Shown: positions 11,453 through 21,271 of the stretch, piece by piece
Numbering within the stretch: position 1 is the first letter of the stretch
How the letters are laid out: each line of letters opens with the position of its first letter
Source: Codonopsis lanceolata
Lineage: Eukaryota; Streptophyta; Magnoliopsida; Asterales; Campanulaceae
DNA: 64,000 nt
NCBI GenBank assembly: GCA_013146195.2
Contig: CM028379.1
Span: 155,278,437 to 155,342,436, forward strand
Direction: 5' to 3'
The notes under the pieces: generated by a model
What the model saw: the letters and a program-made list of their open reading frames with translations, nothing else
Database searches by the model: none
Told to the model about the DNA's origin: nothing
Made by a program: the position numbers and the translations under genes

Positions 11453-12757
11453 CTAGAAACATACTAGAAACTTGAACTTTGTGTCATTAGACACAACTCG
11501 TCTTAAGAGTATCGGAATTGAAAAATTCGCCAAAATCAACGGAATGTCTTGGAAATAGCTATCCACTTCCAACATTGGTTGAGATCCAAAGTCTTCCACC
11601 ATATCATCGGATATCCGAAAATCGTCTCCCCAAAACTCACTGTTATCCCAAATTTGAGCATCATCGAACGGTATTCCAAATTCGTCTCCCAAGTTATTTG
11701 AGAATGCTGAGGAGTCGGCCAGCATTGAGAAAGCCGGTTCAGTATAGTTATTTGAGAATGCTGAGGAGTCGGCAAGCATTGAGAAAGCCGGTTCGGTATT
11801 TGAGAAAGCCGGCTCGTCTTTAAACCCGATAGACTCCGCTGATGGAAAGTCAAAGAGATAATCCATCAGCGGTGGTGCACTTGTGTAATCTGGTAAACCC
11901 GTTTCTCCGTGAAACTCCTCCATTAGTTGAACGGGTTCACCTAAAAACGGTTTGGAATCAAGAACAGTTTCTGACTCTACGGCTTCTTGGGTCGGCTCAT
12001 TAACTGACAAACACTCTTCGGCTTCCTTAACCGGCTCGGCTTCTTCACTTGATTGAGTTTGAGTCCTAGTAGTTCTAAACCGGAGAACTGAAGTAGGAGA
12101 GCACAAGTTGTGGGACTCCTCACCGGACTCGTAGCCGGAAACTGAAGCCACATTGACCTCCGGAATTTTATCCTTGGCCGGCGGGGTGACGAAGTTTGTT
12201 AAAGCGTCGGGCCCACGGAGTTTAATAGCAGCGTTGTCGTACACCATGGCGGCTTCCTCCGCCGTCTCATAAGTACCCAACCACAGCCGCTGACGTCTTA
12301 CAGGGTCCCTGATCTCAGCGGCCCACTTTCCCCACGGCCGCTGACGTACTCCACGGAACTTCCTACCGTTGCCCGCCGCTGTAGCCTTCATTGGTTTTTG
12401 CTTAAGTTGCAAAGCGGCCGCCTCGCCGCCGTTCACCATCGCCTTTTTCCTACACTCAACCGGAGACGCGGCAGCAACAACAGTGTTCTTGCAAGCAGTC
12501 TCGATATGAATCTCATTGACATACTTCTTCACACGATGTCGGCCAAAAAGCTCGTCTTCTTCATCGCTGGATGAGTCGGTAGCGTCAGGATCAGTCACCG
12601 ATATCCTTACAATTTTTGGTCCACAAATATCAGATTTTCGGCTATTACACTTTCTGGACTTGCCCAATGAAGGGGCCTTAGCAAGCATTTTAGTAACTGT
12701 TTTGTGTTCTGTGTATTTGATCGGACACAACATGTTGAAATTGTCCATATCTCTCAT
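11453..12757 (-). CDS. CRF: CRF-like AP2/ERF transcription factor, copy A (frameshifted C-terminus)
   Basis: This is an intronless 434-codon frame from ATG at 12757. The N-terminal CRF region has CPIKYTEHKT (residues 11-20) and VRISVTDPDATDSSSDEE (50-67). An AP2/ERF DNA-binding domain follows at about 133-189, with RGVRQRPWGKWAAEIRDP and the RGPDALTNF end. SPTSVL (220-225) fits the putative MAP-kinase site known in CRFs. The acidic C-terminal half, probably an activation region, holds an 18-residue tandem repeat (321-356). CRFs are nuclear regulators acting downstream of cytokinin two-component signalling. Compared with copy B, one G is missing in a GGG run at about 11541. This replaces the last 17 residues after QDIP by about 28 unrelated ones. 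The change spares the DNA-binding domain. It could be an allele or a homopolymer sequencing error. Confidence 0.95.
   Translation of the reverse strand: MRDMDNFNMLCPIKYTEHKTVTKMLAKAPSLGKSRKCNSRKSDICGPKIVRISVTDPDATDSSSDEEDELFGRHRVKKYVNEIHIETACKNTVVAAASPVECRKKAMVNGGEAAALQLKQKPMKATAAGNGRKFRGVRQRPWGKWAAEIRDPVRRQRLWLGTYETAEEAAMVYDNAAIKLRGPDALTNFVTPPAKDKIPEVNVASVSGYESGEESHNLCSPTSVLRFRTTRTQTQSSEEAEPVKEAEECLSVNEPTQEAVESETVLDSKPFLGEPVQLMEEFHGETGLPDYTSAPPLMDYLFDFPSAESIGFKDEPAFSNTEPAFSMLADSSAFSNNYTEPAFSMLADSSAFSNNLGDEFGIPFDDAQIWDNSEFWGDDFRISDDMVEDFGSQPMLEVDSYFQDIPLILANFSIPILLRRVVSNDTKFKFLVCF
11690..11797 (-). repeat. 54-bp tandem repeat in CRF copy A
   Basis: Two adjacent copies encode TEPAFSMLADSSAFSNN plus one variable residue. 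The same pair is present in copy B at 26851-26958, so it predates the split between the copies. Confidence 0.9.
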
Positions 12758-13251
12758 TCAATCGAAAACAAATTAGAGATTTAACCATAAAAGGGGAAGA
12801 GAAAAGTAGGAGACCCGTCAAAGACAAGCTTCAAACGCACAAAACAGAAACTGGCTCAAAAATCTGACGAAAAAAAAAGACGACTTTAAAACAGGCTTCA
12901 ATAGACAAGGAATAAAGGGGAGAGGGCTTTTGGCAAAGGTTGGGCTTTGAAATTTTAGAGGGCGTGAGGCTTAAAAAGGGATTGTAGGCTTAAAGAAGGA
13001 AACTGAATCAATGGTGGAAAACTGAAAAAGGAAAGTTAATAAGTTTGCAGATTCGTACGAATCCTATGTTTTTTGGAGAGTTTCCGAGAAATTTTCAGGG
13101 TGGGAAAAGTTAAGGAGAGAAATGGCAGAGCAGTGGAGAGGAGAGTGTGGGTGAGTTTAGAGAGAGAAACTGATAACTGAGGAGGGGAGAGAAGACACAG
13201 TAAGTTCTACAGTATTTAGTTGCGGTGGAGACCATAACACTGAAATCGCTG

Positions 13252-13258
13252 TTTTATA
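13252..13258 (-). promoter_or_regulatory. Probable TATA box of CRF copy A
   Basis: The minus strand reads CCTATAAAACAG about 495 bases upstream of the ATG, followed by a purine-rich leader without in-frame coding signs. It implies a long 5' UTR of roughly 450 bases. The identical motif is at 28413-28419. Confidence 0.55.
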
Positions 13259-13762
13259 GGATCCAACAGCCGAAATTGGAAACCTCAATTCACGCAGACC
13301 ATTTAATGACTTTCTTTTTAGTTTTGTTTTCTTTTTGAACTTTTTTTTTATTTTGACTCTTTATAAATATCTTAATCAAGTGATTAATTAATACAGGGGT
13401 CGGGGGTTTACTAGAGACTAGTCGCCGTGTGTCGGGGCGTTTAAAGATTCCGACTACGGCCGGTGAGAGCGTTCACAGTGGAGACACAGCCCACTCTCCA
13501 AACCCATTTTTAGAGAATTTTAACTCCAACTAAACCTACAATGATGAATCAAATGAATTTTATTTCTCTAAAACCAAATAAATCACTTTTTTAATAAGAA
13601 AAGTGATGTACTTTGAATATTCACACTATCTCTCTCCAAATACAAGATTTCTAGCATTTTTCAATTAATGTTTCACCATATTGAAATTTATTTTATTAAA
13701 AATTAATTACTTTATTTGTTTTGGACAAAGAGTTTCCCTTTGAAAGTCAAATATTTTTAAGG

Positions 13763-14332
13763 GAGAGGCTATTTTCACTACAATTTTTTGCTTATATACT
13801 ACATCCTTAATAATTCCATCAAATAAATATATGTTTGAACAAAATTATCCCTTAAGTACTTACTTATTATAAATGACTAATCAAGTTACTTTCCTAATTA
13901 CCTTTTAAAATTATTTTTTAGTTCAAACATTTATGAACAACATAGTTTTTCTATTATTATTCTTACTTTTTGTAATAACTTTATTAATTAATCTTATAAC
14001 TAAAGTTATTTTGTATAATAGAAAAAATATCGTAAGGACATTTTTTCTACCAAACTTTGAATATATATATGTTCATTGGTTATGGAAAAAATTTAAAGTG
14101 AAATTTAAATGATGCAATAGTAAAATAATCGAATAGTAAAATCATAATATGAAATAGTATCGTAATATTTGATTATTTTGTCTACCTTTATAAATGATTA
14201 GGAAATTTAATTCTTGATTTGATTGAAATCAATATTTAGTTTATTATCGATCATAATAATTGAACCAATATTTTAAAATAATATTTTAAAAATAAATTAG
14301 AATATTAATTTTTGATAATTATATATCCAATA
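13763..14332. mobile_element. Left part of a long inverted-repeat DNA element, cut by the Gypsy insertion
   Basis: It matches the left two-thirds of the complete element at 28924-29822. The right arm is missing because a Gypsy LTR starts at 14333. In unit B the insertion point corresponds to the CAATA at 29489-29493. Confidence 0.75.
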
Positions 14333-14690
14333 TGATGCGTCCAAGAATATTTGGACCACTCAAATGCCTCAATCCAGCTTTCAACGTGCTTACAAACTCT
14401 CTCGAGCCCAACTCGCAATGAAAGAAGAAGTGAAGCGGGCAGGGGCACTCCTGCAAAAGCCTCCCGTGTGAATTAGTACAATAAGCTCACAATTTGACAG
14501 AGTTTAGGCTGGGAAAATAGATTGCGCGTACCTTTCTTCACATTCTACTTTGTTTTATATCCCACAGTAGTGTACAACGGCTATCAACCGCCCATGAACG
14601 CTATTAATCGCCCATGACGCTATTAATTTGCCCATGATCTTCATGGCCCTTAATAATAGGTATAATAACTAACCCATTAATGAGCACTTA
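14333..14690 (+). repeat. LTR-like 5' segment of the Gypsy element
   Basis: It starts TGATGCGTCCAAG. It does not contain a recognisable primer binding site or gag; protease sequence begins at about 14690. A deletion from inside the LTR or leader into the protease is the simplest reading. Confidence 0.5.
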
Positions 14691-14952
14691 TCAGGTGGAG
14701 TTGAGCGATGATCGCCTAAAACCATACGCCGGGGCTCTGGAGGGTTTTACAAATCATAAGGTCCCAGTGAAGGGCACTGTTGAGTTGGAGGTATTCATCG
14801 GCGAGGGACTTCGAACCAGGGTTGAAAAGATTACCTTTATGGTAATCGATTTGAAGTCCCCATATAACATCATCTTGGGCGTACCGAGCATGGCCAAATT
14901 TCAAATGGTTGCATCAATCCCGCACTGCAGGGCAAAATTTTATACGCAGTAA
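14690..14952 (+). pseudogene. Gypsy retropepsin, C-terminal part
   Basis: The frame reads LKPYAGALEGFT, then VKGTVELEVFIG and SPYNIILGVPSM. This is the pattern of the plant Gypsy protease after its active site (the ILGRP-like motif is conserved). The catalytic DxGSS motif that should precede it is absent, in line with a deletion that also removed gag. Confidence 0.75.
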
Positions 14953-15470
14953 GGAGTGGGTGTATCATGTCACCAGTCACCGCGGCCCGGAGTATGTTAG
15001 GGATACTCAAAGGAAAAAGCAGAAGTTGACTTTGGAAGATGGCGAGCAGAAGGTTACCATCAGCACCAAGGAAACTTCTCATGTGATCAGAGGACCATCG
15101 GTGGTCGCGATGGTACAGAAGATTTGGAGATGGAAAATATCCACGCCGACATTGAAGTCTGGGAGCACAATGTAATGAAGCGATGCGGCATTGATCAATG
15201 CCCAAACAGAGGTTGCGGTTACCTCGCTGCCATTGGTGCATGTATCTGAAAGATTTGAGCGAAGCAGAGGTTTCCGAGCAAAGTATTAGTAATCCTTTGC
15301 CGCCGACACCGACGCCGGGATTAGAGGCGCAGCTGAGGCCGTGGATCTTGCCGAGGAATTTTTGCCGCCAGCTATGCGAGGAACCCGTAGAGGCTATGAG
15401 ATCGATCGCCTCGATAAGGTCGAGGATCGAGCCGAGAAAGATGAAAAGGTGGAGTGTGACACGCCCAAAT

Positions 15471-16560
15471 GCGGATGAGCCAGAGTTCACTGCTCAAGAC
15501 GAATTGGAAGAGATAGTCATTAATCCAGACTACCCCGAGCAGAAGATTAAGATTGGACGGGCTTTGACAGCAGAGACACGAGCAAGCTTAATTAAGCAGT
15601 TGCAGGACAGCTTGGATATATTTGCTTGGCGACCAGAGGACATGCAAGGGGTGAGCGAGGATGTGGCCTTGCATCAATTGAATGTTGATCCCGCTTACCG
15701 ACCAATCCAACAAACCTCGGTTTATTCGTAGAAAAGGATCGTGCAATCAAGGAGGAAGTTGAGAAATTGATCAAGGCTGATATTATCGAGGAGATCCATT
15801 ATCCAACCTGGTTGGCTAATGTGGTTATGGTAAAGAAATCGAATGGCAAGTGGCGGATGTGTGTCGATTTCACGGATTTGAACAAGGCTTGCCCGAAAGA
15901 TTGTTATCCCTTGCCGAGAATCGACAAGTTGGTTGACGCCATTGCAGGTTTCGAGCTCCTTAGTTTTATTGATGCTTACTCTGGGTATCATCAAGTTAAG
16001 ATGGCCGGTTCTGACAAGGCTCTAACAGTTTCCCAGGGGTCAGATTGCTATAAAATGATGCCTTTTGGTTGAAGAATGCCGGGGCCACGTTATCAAAGGA
16101 TGGTCAATAAGGTGTTTAGCTCGCAGATAGGGAGAAATGTTGAAGCCTATATAGATGATATGGTGGTCAAAACCAAGGGACGCGAGCACACAGAGGATTT
16201 GGGTGAAACTTTTGCTAATCTCAGGAGGAACAGCATGAAGTTGAATCCGAGCAAGTGTGTGTTCGGGGTAAAAGCAGGCAAATTCCTTGGGTTCATGGTA
16301 ACTGAGAGGGGAATTGAGGCAAATCCTGAAAAGATAGAGGCGTTAGTTACCATGAAACTTCCTCATTGTGTTAAGGATGTGCAGAGGCTGAACGGCAGGG
16401 TAATCGCTTTAGGGAGGTTCATTTCGAGGTCGGCAGAGCGTTGCTTACCCTTCTTCAAGGTTTTGCGAGGTAATAAAGGGTTTGAATGGACTCCTGAGTG
16501 CCAGAAGGCTTTCAAGAGCCGTGAAATATCCGAAGCCCGCCTCGTTAAGTAGCCCTGCCT
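15471..16560 (+). pseudogene. Gypsy reverse transcriptase, several frame breaks
   Basis: Readable parts: the pre-RT segment (DIFAWRPEDMQG), NGKWRMCVDFTDLNKACPKD, PLPRIDKLVD, FIDAYSGYHQV and the catalytic AYIDDMVV, followed by the connection segment (LGFMVTERGIEANPEK). The frame breaks near 15731 and 16072. At 16065-16100 one missing base and one extra base close together cancel out. The sequence between breaks is well conserved, so either the copy is young and mutated mostly by indels, or the consensus has indel errors. Confidence 0.88.
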
Positions 16561-16950
16561 ATGGGGAAAAATTGTATGTATTTGGCAGCCTACCGAAAGC
16601 AAAGCAGTAGCTGCAGTTTTGATTAGGGAAGAAGGTAATGTACAAAAGCCTGTTTACTATGTATCTAAAGCCCTCACTGATGTAGAGGGAAGATATTTTA
16701 ATGCAGAGAAATTGGCTTACTCGCTTGTTGTTGCTGCTCGGAAACTTCGAGCTTATTTTTCTGCTCATTCAATTGTTGTATACACGGATTCACCTTTGCG
16801 AAAGATTTTGCATAAGCCAGATACCTCTGGTCGACTACTCACTTGGTCAATTGAGTTAACTGAGTTTGATATTGATTATCAACCTCGGCGAGCAATCAAG
16901 GCACAAGCTATAGCGGACTTTGTAGCTGAGACAAGTTTCAAGGATCCCGT
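16560..16950 (+). pseudogene. Gypsy RNase H (first, retroviral-type)
   Basis: It reads KPVYYVSKALTDVEGRY, then YFNAEKLAYSLVVAARKLR, VYTDSPLRKIL and LLTWSIELTEFDIDY, the usual RNase H of plant Gypsy elements. It degrades the RNA strand of the RNA-DNA hybrid during reverse transcription. A break lies between the RT end and 16619. Confidence 0.85.
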
Positions 16951-16995
16951 CGAGGAAGTAGAGAGTAAGAACGAAAGCAGTTGTAGACCCAAGGC

Positions 16996-17262
16996 CAAGA
17001 CCGGGTATTGTTGGGAACTTCATGTGGATGGCTCGGCTAGTCGATTTGGGAGTGGCGCCGGTTAGTGTTGGTACCACCCGAGCAAGACGTAGAATTTGAA
17101 AAAGCTTTGCTTCAAATTCCGAATAACCGTGCCGAGTATGAAGCTTTAATTGCCGGGTCTCGAGCTCGCGCAGACATTGGAGTTCGAAGTGGTAGTGTAT
17201 GCGACTCTCGCTTGGTGGTTAATCAAGTCAAGGGTGACTACGGGTACACCATCCAATCCTAG
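16996..17262 (+). pseudogene. Gypsy additional archaeal-type RNase H
   Basis: It reads WELHVDGSASRFGSGAG, then NNRAEYEALIAGSRA and DSRLVVNQVKGDYG. These are the D-E-D motifs of the extra RNase H typical of Tat-lineage Gypsy elements. There is a frame break at 17065. Its presence is the main reason for the lineage call. Confidence 0.82.
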
Positions 17263-17437
17263 TTCGCTATCAGGCAATGGTGAGAGAAATTTTAAAAGAT
17301 TTCGATTATCGGGAGTTGGTTAGAATTGCACGAGGACAATATGCGGCAGATTACTTATCAAAGATGGCTGAAGATGAAATTCGGCCGCTGATCCTGAGTC
17401 ATGATTGAGTACTTAGAGACTCGTCATTGAGAAAGAG

Positions 17438-18620
17438 GTGGTTATGGATATAGAACCTACCGTCAAATGTCGGATAGATGATCTCCGTGCATCGAGAGTG
17501 AGTGTTGCTCAAGATAAAAAGGAAGCTAGAACTATCCAAAAACGATCATGCCGTTACGTCATCTTGGACAACATTTTGTATCGAAGATCTTATACACGGC
17601 CTTTGTTGAGATGTGTTCGCCCGCAGATGACGGAAGGAATATTCGGGCGAGTGCATGAAGGCAACGCGAGGTCACCCCCCGATCACTAGCCGAGAAAGTG
17701 TTAGCAGCAGGTTTTATTGATAACTTCGGCGAGATGCCGAGCTATATGTTCGACAAGTGTCGCCGCTTACGCAGATATTCCAAGGTTGCCATCTCACCGA
17801 AGCACTCGTTATTGCATCATGGCCATTTGATATGGGGAATAGATTTAATTGGTCCTTTTCCCCAGCTCGCTCAAAGTTCAAGCACGCGGTAGTCGCGGTG
17901 GATTACTTTACAAAGTGGGTCGAGGCAAAACCATTGGCAACTATAAGCGAGGTTAACGCCATCGATTTTGTACACGAGCATATATGGTGTAGGTTTGGTG
18001 TCCCGCCCTCGAGCAATTGTGTCCGATCATGGGACTCAATTTTCGGAAAAATTTACCAAGGCGCGCGAACAAATGAGGGTGAAGCATTGGCGCCTTCGCA
18101 GCATACCCACAAGGTAATGGTCAGCAGAGGTCGCGAATAAGCAAATTCTTCATGTGTTGAAGAGGAATTTGGAGAAAAAGCGGAAGATGGGTGACGAGCC
18201 GCCTTTCACTTTGTGGGCAAGGACAAAGAAGGGGTCCAACCGGGAAACCGCATTTTCTTTTAGCATACGGGTTCGACGCTATGGTTCGGTGGAGATGTAC
18301 TTGCCCACCATAGGTCTTAAATTACAATGCCGCCTCTAATTATAAATCGAATGGCGGATTTGGACTTGTTGGAAGAAAAACTACTGAAGCTAAAATGAGG
18401 ATGGCCAATTATAGCAAGCAAAAGCTCACCATGATAAGCGAGTTCGTGGTCGAGCATTTGTGGGGATTGGGTCCTTCAGAAGATTGAGGCCACAGCCATC
18501 GAGCCGAATGGGGAAGTTGTCACCAAACCGGAAGGTCCTTTTCAAGTTTCGAAAATTGTTAAGGAGGCACCTACAAGTCAGAGGATGGTGATGAGCTAAA
18601 ACATCCTTGGCATGCATCAT
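17438..18620 (+). pseudogene. Gypsy integrase, heavily frameshifted
   Basis: Pieces in different frames read LLRCVRPQMTEGIFGRVHEG (zinc-binding region), WGIDLIGPFPQ (first catalytic aspartate), VVAVDYFTKWVEAKPLATI and HIWCRFGVPP. The second aspartate and glutamate regions are blurred by indels near 18010-18140. The C-terminal part runs to about 18620. Integrase would insert the cDNA; this copy cannot work as written. Confidence 0.78.
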
Positions 18621-18762
18621 TTAAAGAAATACTATTGGTAATCGGTGCTAGTAGTATGTGTTTGTGTAATTTTTCCGTAATCGGAAAATGATTGTAATGA
18701 AGCTTAAGTGGGGTTTCTATTTAAGTCGATTACTTGTGTTGAATTTTACCTTGGAAACTTTC

Positions 18763-19022
18763 CTTTTCGAGCATAAAGGGCTTTATGCTCGAAGAGGAGA
18801 GTTGGTCTGTGGGTTGTTTTTCCTCGTTAGCCTTCTTTCCTCGGGCATAAAGGGCTTTATGCTCGAAGGGAAAGTTGGTTTGAGGAGGTGATGTAACTCC
18901 TTGATAATCTATCTTCTTCGAGTATAAAGGGCTTTATGCTCGAAGAACTAGTTGATTAGGGAGTTGATGTTTTTCCGTAGTAATTCACCCATTTGTGAGC
19001 ATGAAGAGTTTTTATGCTTGGG
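18763..19022. repeat. Array of four hairpin-forming palindromes
   Basis: Near-perfect palindromes built on TTCGAGCATAAAG-GG-CTTTATGCTCGAA occur at 18763-18796, 18837-18872 and 18914-18947. A worn fourth is at 18995-19022. The spacing is 74-81 bases. They lie just after the integrase region. Stems are about 14-16 bp on either strand. Tandem repeats after integrase are known in the Tat lineage, but regularly spaced palindromes are not something I recognise. Confidence 0.85.
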
Positions 19023-19224
19023 AGTAAAATGTGCTTTTGTATCTGAGAAGGAAGTATTTTTATCCAGAAAGGGTTAGAAGTAAAAGCGATGTTTCTTTCA
19101 AGCATGCAAATTGTTTAGTCAACCAAAGTAAACGGAAAGATGCAATATTACAGATACTGAGAAAAAAGTTAAGTGTTTTGAGACTTGAGCACGCAGTTCG
19201 AAATTCAAGATTCATCAATTATGA

Positions 19225-21016
19225 TGGGGCTAGCAAGAGTTGAGCAGGTTGTCGCCCCGATTGGTTCGGTTTTCATTCTCGGCGTTCGGGTTGTTGGCTT
19301 CATTTTCGCGTTTGGGTTGGCCGTCGTTGTTTTCTTGGGAGGCGAGGAGCAGGTTCTTGTTGTCCGGATTCCTCCTGCCCGACCATATTTGCGCCATCGT
19401 CGCTGACTGTAATTTCTGCAAGGGGGGGAGGGGTCCAAGTATCCAAATTTCTTTGTTGGAGTCTAGCTCGCTATGGAGGTGAGCTCGCCGCCATAATATG
19501 GTACTAAGGCATGTCCTCGGGCGGGCACGTAGGGGTATTAGTACCCCTGTGTCGCAAGTTGTTCGGCCTAAACTCAAGGCCGCCGCAAGCCAATTGCCAT
19601 GTAATATGGTTAACCCCCCCGCAAGAAAAATGGATACGCTTCCTCCTCAACAACGGCAGCAAAGTCTTCCGAATTTTTGTATTCAGTGATAAGATTCTCC
19701 TTTTGAAGGCGAGCTTGTACCACCTCGCATTTCGGTTTTCGCTTGTTTTCCGTGTAGTTGGCATCTTTCTTCACTTTCTCCATTTCGGCGGCTCACTGCA
19801 GCCTCTTTCCTCACTTGGGTGATGTTGTTGAGAGCATTCTCCTCGGATTTCTTGGAGAAAGTGAGGTGAGCATCGAGGATTCTCTTCTCCTCTTCTAGCT
19901 TGGAGACCTCAGTAACTTTGGAGGTTAGGCTTTCTCGCTTTTTAGCTCGGCTCTCGAAGTTGACTCGCTCTTCTAGGGCGTTTCTTCTCGTGTGGAGCGA
20001 GCCTGAAGTTTTGACATTATCGATGAGCCTGGCCAAGAGAAGTTCTCTTTGGTGGGGCCATTATCCGAAATGAGAAGTGAACGCAAGCAAGTTAAGTGAA
20101 CAAAGGATAAAAGGTGAACAGAGATAAGAGGTGAAAAGAGTTACCTCACCATACACATCCCAATCTCTCCGACGTGATAGCGCCGGCAAGTTCTCACAGA
20201 TTCTTCGCCTAATACCGGCAGTGTGCTTGAGCCTTTTTAGCATTCCCACCGAGGCTAGCAAAGATGACCGCCTTTTTATTTGTGTTTATATTGGCAAGAT
20301 CTGTGAACATTCCACTTCCGCAATCAATTTAGTCGCTAGCTCGCGACTTTTCTCGGCATATCAAAGTTGTCTTTTCTCGCGATAGAGCTCGAGAGCTGGG
20401 TTTCGGGGCTGATCGCTGTCGGGCCTCGATCGAAGTTCTCCTTTCAAAGCGTGGAAGGGAGAGGCCTTTTTGCCGCTGAGGTTGTTGTAGTTGTTGCTGT
20501 GTTTGCTGCCGCGGGTTGCTGCCGCTGATTGTTGTTGACTCCAGCTTGAGGAATTGTAGGAGTTTGGCTGACAGGGCCGCATGTGTGAGAAGCAATGCCG
20601 CTTGACTGGCCGGTTAGCCCTAAGAGCCGCTGTTGGTGGCCGATTATGGGAGTCGAAATGGGCCGATTTGCCATTTGAGTAAGCTTGTTGAGCCTCGCCG
20701 CATCGCTGCGCAAAAGCTTGAGTCCTCCATTTGCCTCATGTCTCGAAATAAATAATTGTTGAGAGAGCAAGAATCATCGGGTGATAAAGAAAAAGGGAAA
20801 GTTGTGCAAACCGCCTAGAGAGAAAGCAGAGTGCGCTCCCGAATTGAGGCATCTCTGACATTCGCCGGGAAAGTCGCGATGCCTCTTAAACGTGGGGCAC
20901 CTCTGCTCTAAGGTGGTTTGGGGTTCGCAGCTCGCATCGCCAGATAGAATTGCAGCCGTAACATCGGGAGGTCGGTTAGGGCCCAGCCCAAGACCCGCCT
21001 TGCCCTTGTTTCCCAT
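19225..21016 (-). pseudogene. Probable antisense coding region of the Tat-lineage element
   Basis: Minus-strand frames are longer and more protein-like than plus-strand ones. One is a charged, coiled-coil-like stretch (19683-20036, with RRNALEERVNFE and KLEEEKRILDAHLTF). Another is a second helical charged stretch (20061-20450, with AEKSRELATKLIAEVE and MLKRLKHTAGIRRR). There is a Gln/Asn-rich part (20444-20770) and an Asn/Glu-rich tail ending near 19225. Several frame breaks are present. Extra antisense frames are known in Tat/Retand elements. No domain is recognised, and function is unknown. Confidence 0.5.
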
Positions 21017-21126
21017 CTTTTACCCAAGAAGTCGCCCGAGGGTTTCGCGAGCTGGGGTTCTCCCCGCTCGAAGGCTTGTTTGTCGCATTTCCTCGCAATG
21101 GCTAAATTGTTTGGGAGATAGGGCAA

Positions 21127-21226
21127 NNNNNNNNNNNNNNNNNNNNNNNNNNNNNNNNNNNNNNNNNNNNNNNNNNNNNNNNNNNNNNNNNNNNNNNNNN
21201 NNNNNNNNNNNNNNNNNNNNNNNNNN
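21127..21226. other. Assembly gap (100 N)
   Basis: Exactly 100 N, the usual placeholder for a gap of unknown size. It separates the Gypsy element from the start of unit B, which begins inside the Copia leader. Confidence 1.
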
Positions 21227-21271
21227 ATTTGAATTCGTTTTGATGCGAAGCGGATGAAGAGCTCGATACCA

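Larger units (their letters stand above)
14333..21126 (+). mobile_element. Ty3/Gypsy retrotransposon, Tat lineage, decayed and broken by an assembly gap
   Basis: It begins with TG directly after CAATA, the presumed 5-bp target. In order it has a short LTR-like segment, the second part of a protease, reverse transcriptase, RNase H, a second (archaeal-type) RNase H, integrase, a hairpin array and a probable antisense coding region. RT before integrase defines Gypsy; the second RNase H is known from the Tat/Retand/Ogre lineage. Gag and the protease active site are missing, and many small indels break the frames. No 3' LTR is seen before the N gap. Confidence 0.88.

Noticed and set aside
11536..11853. 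Second minus-strand frame overlapping CRF (also 26613-27014)
   Set aside because: It is the alternative frame of the CRF C-terminal region; the 18-residue repeat makes it look patterned.
18763..19022. CRISPR-like array
   Set aside because: Regular palindromes occur in a plant retrotransposon; spacers are not unique inserts of constant length, and the organism is a eukaryote.
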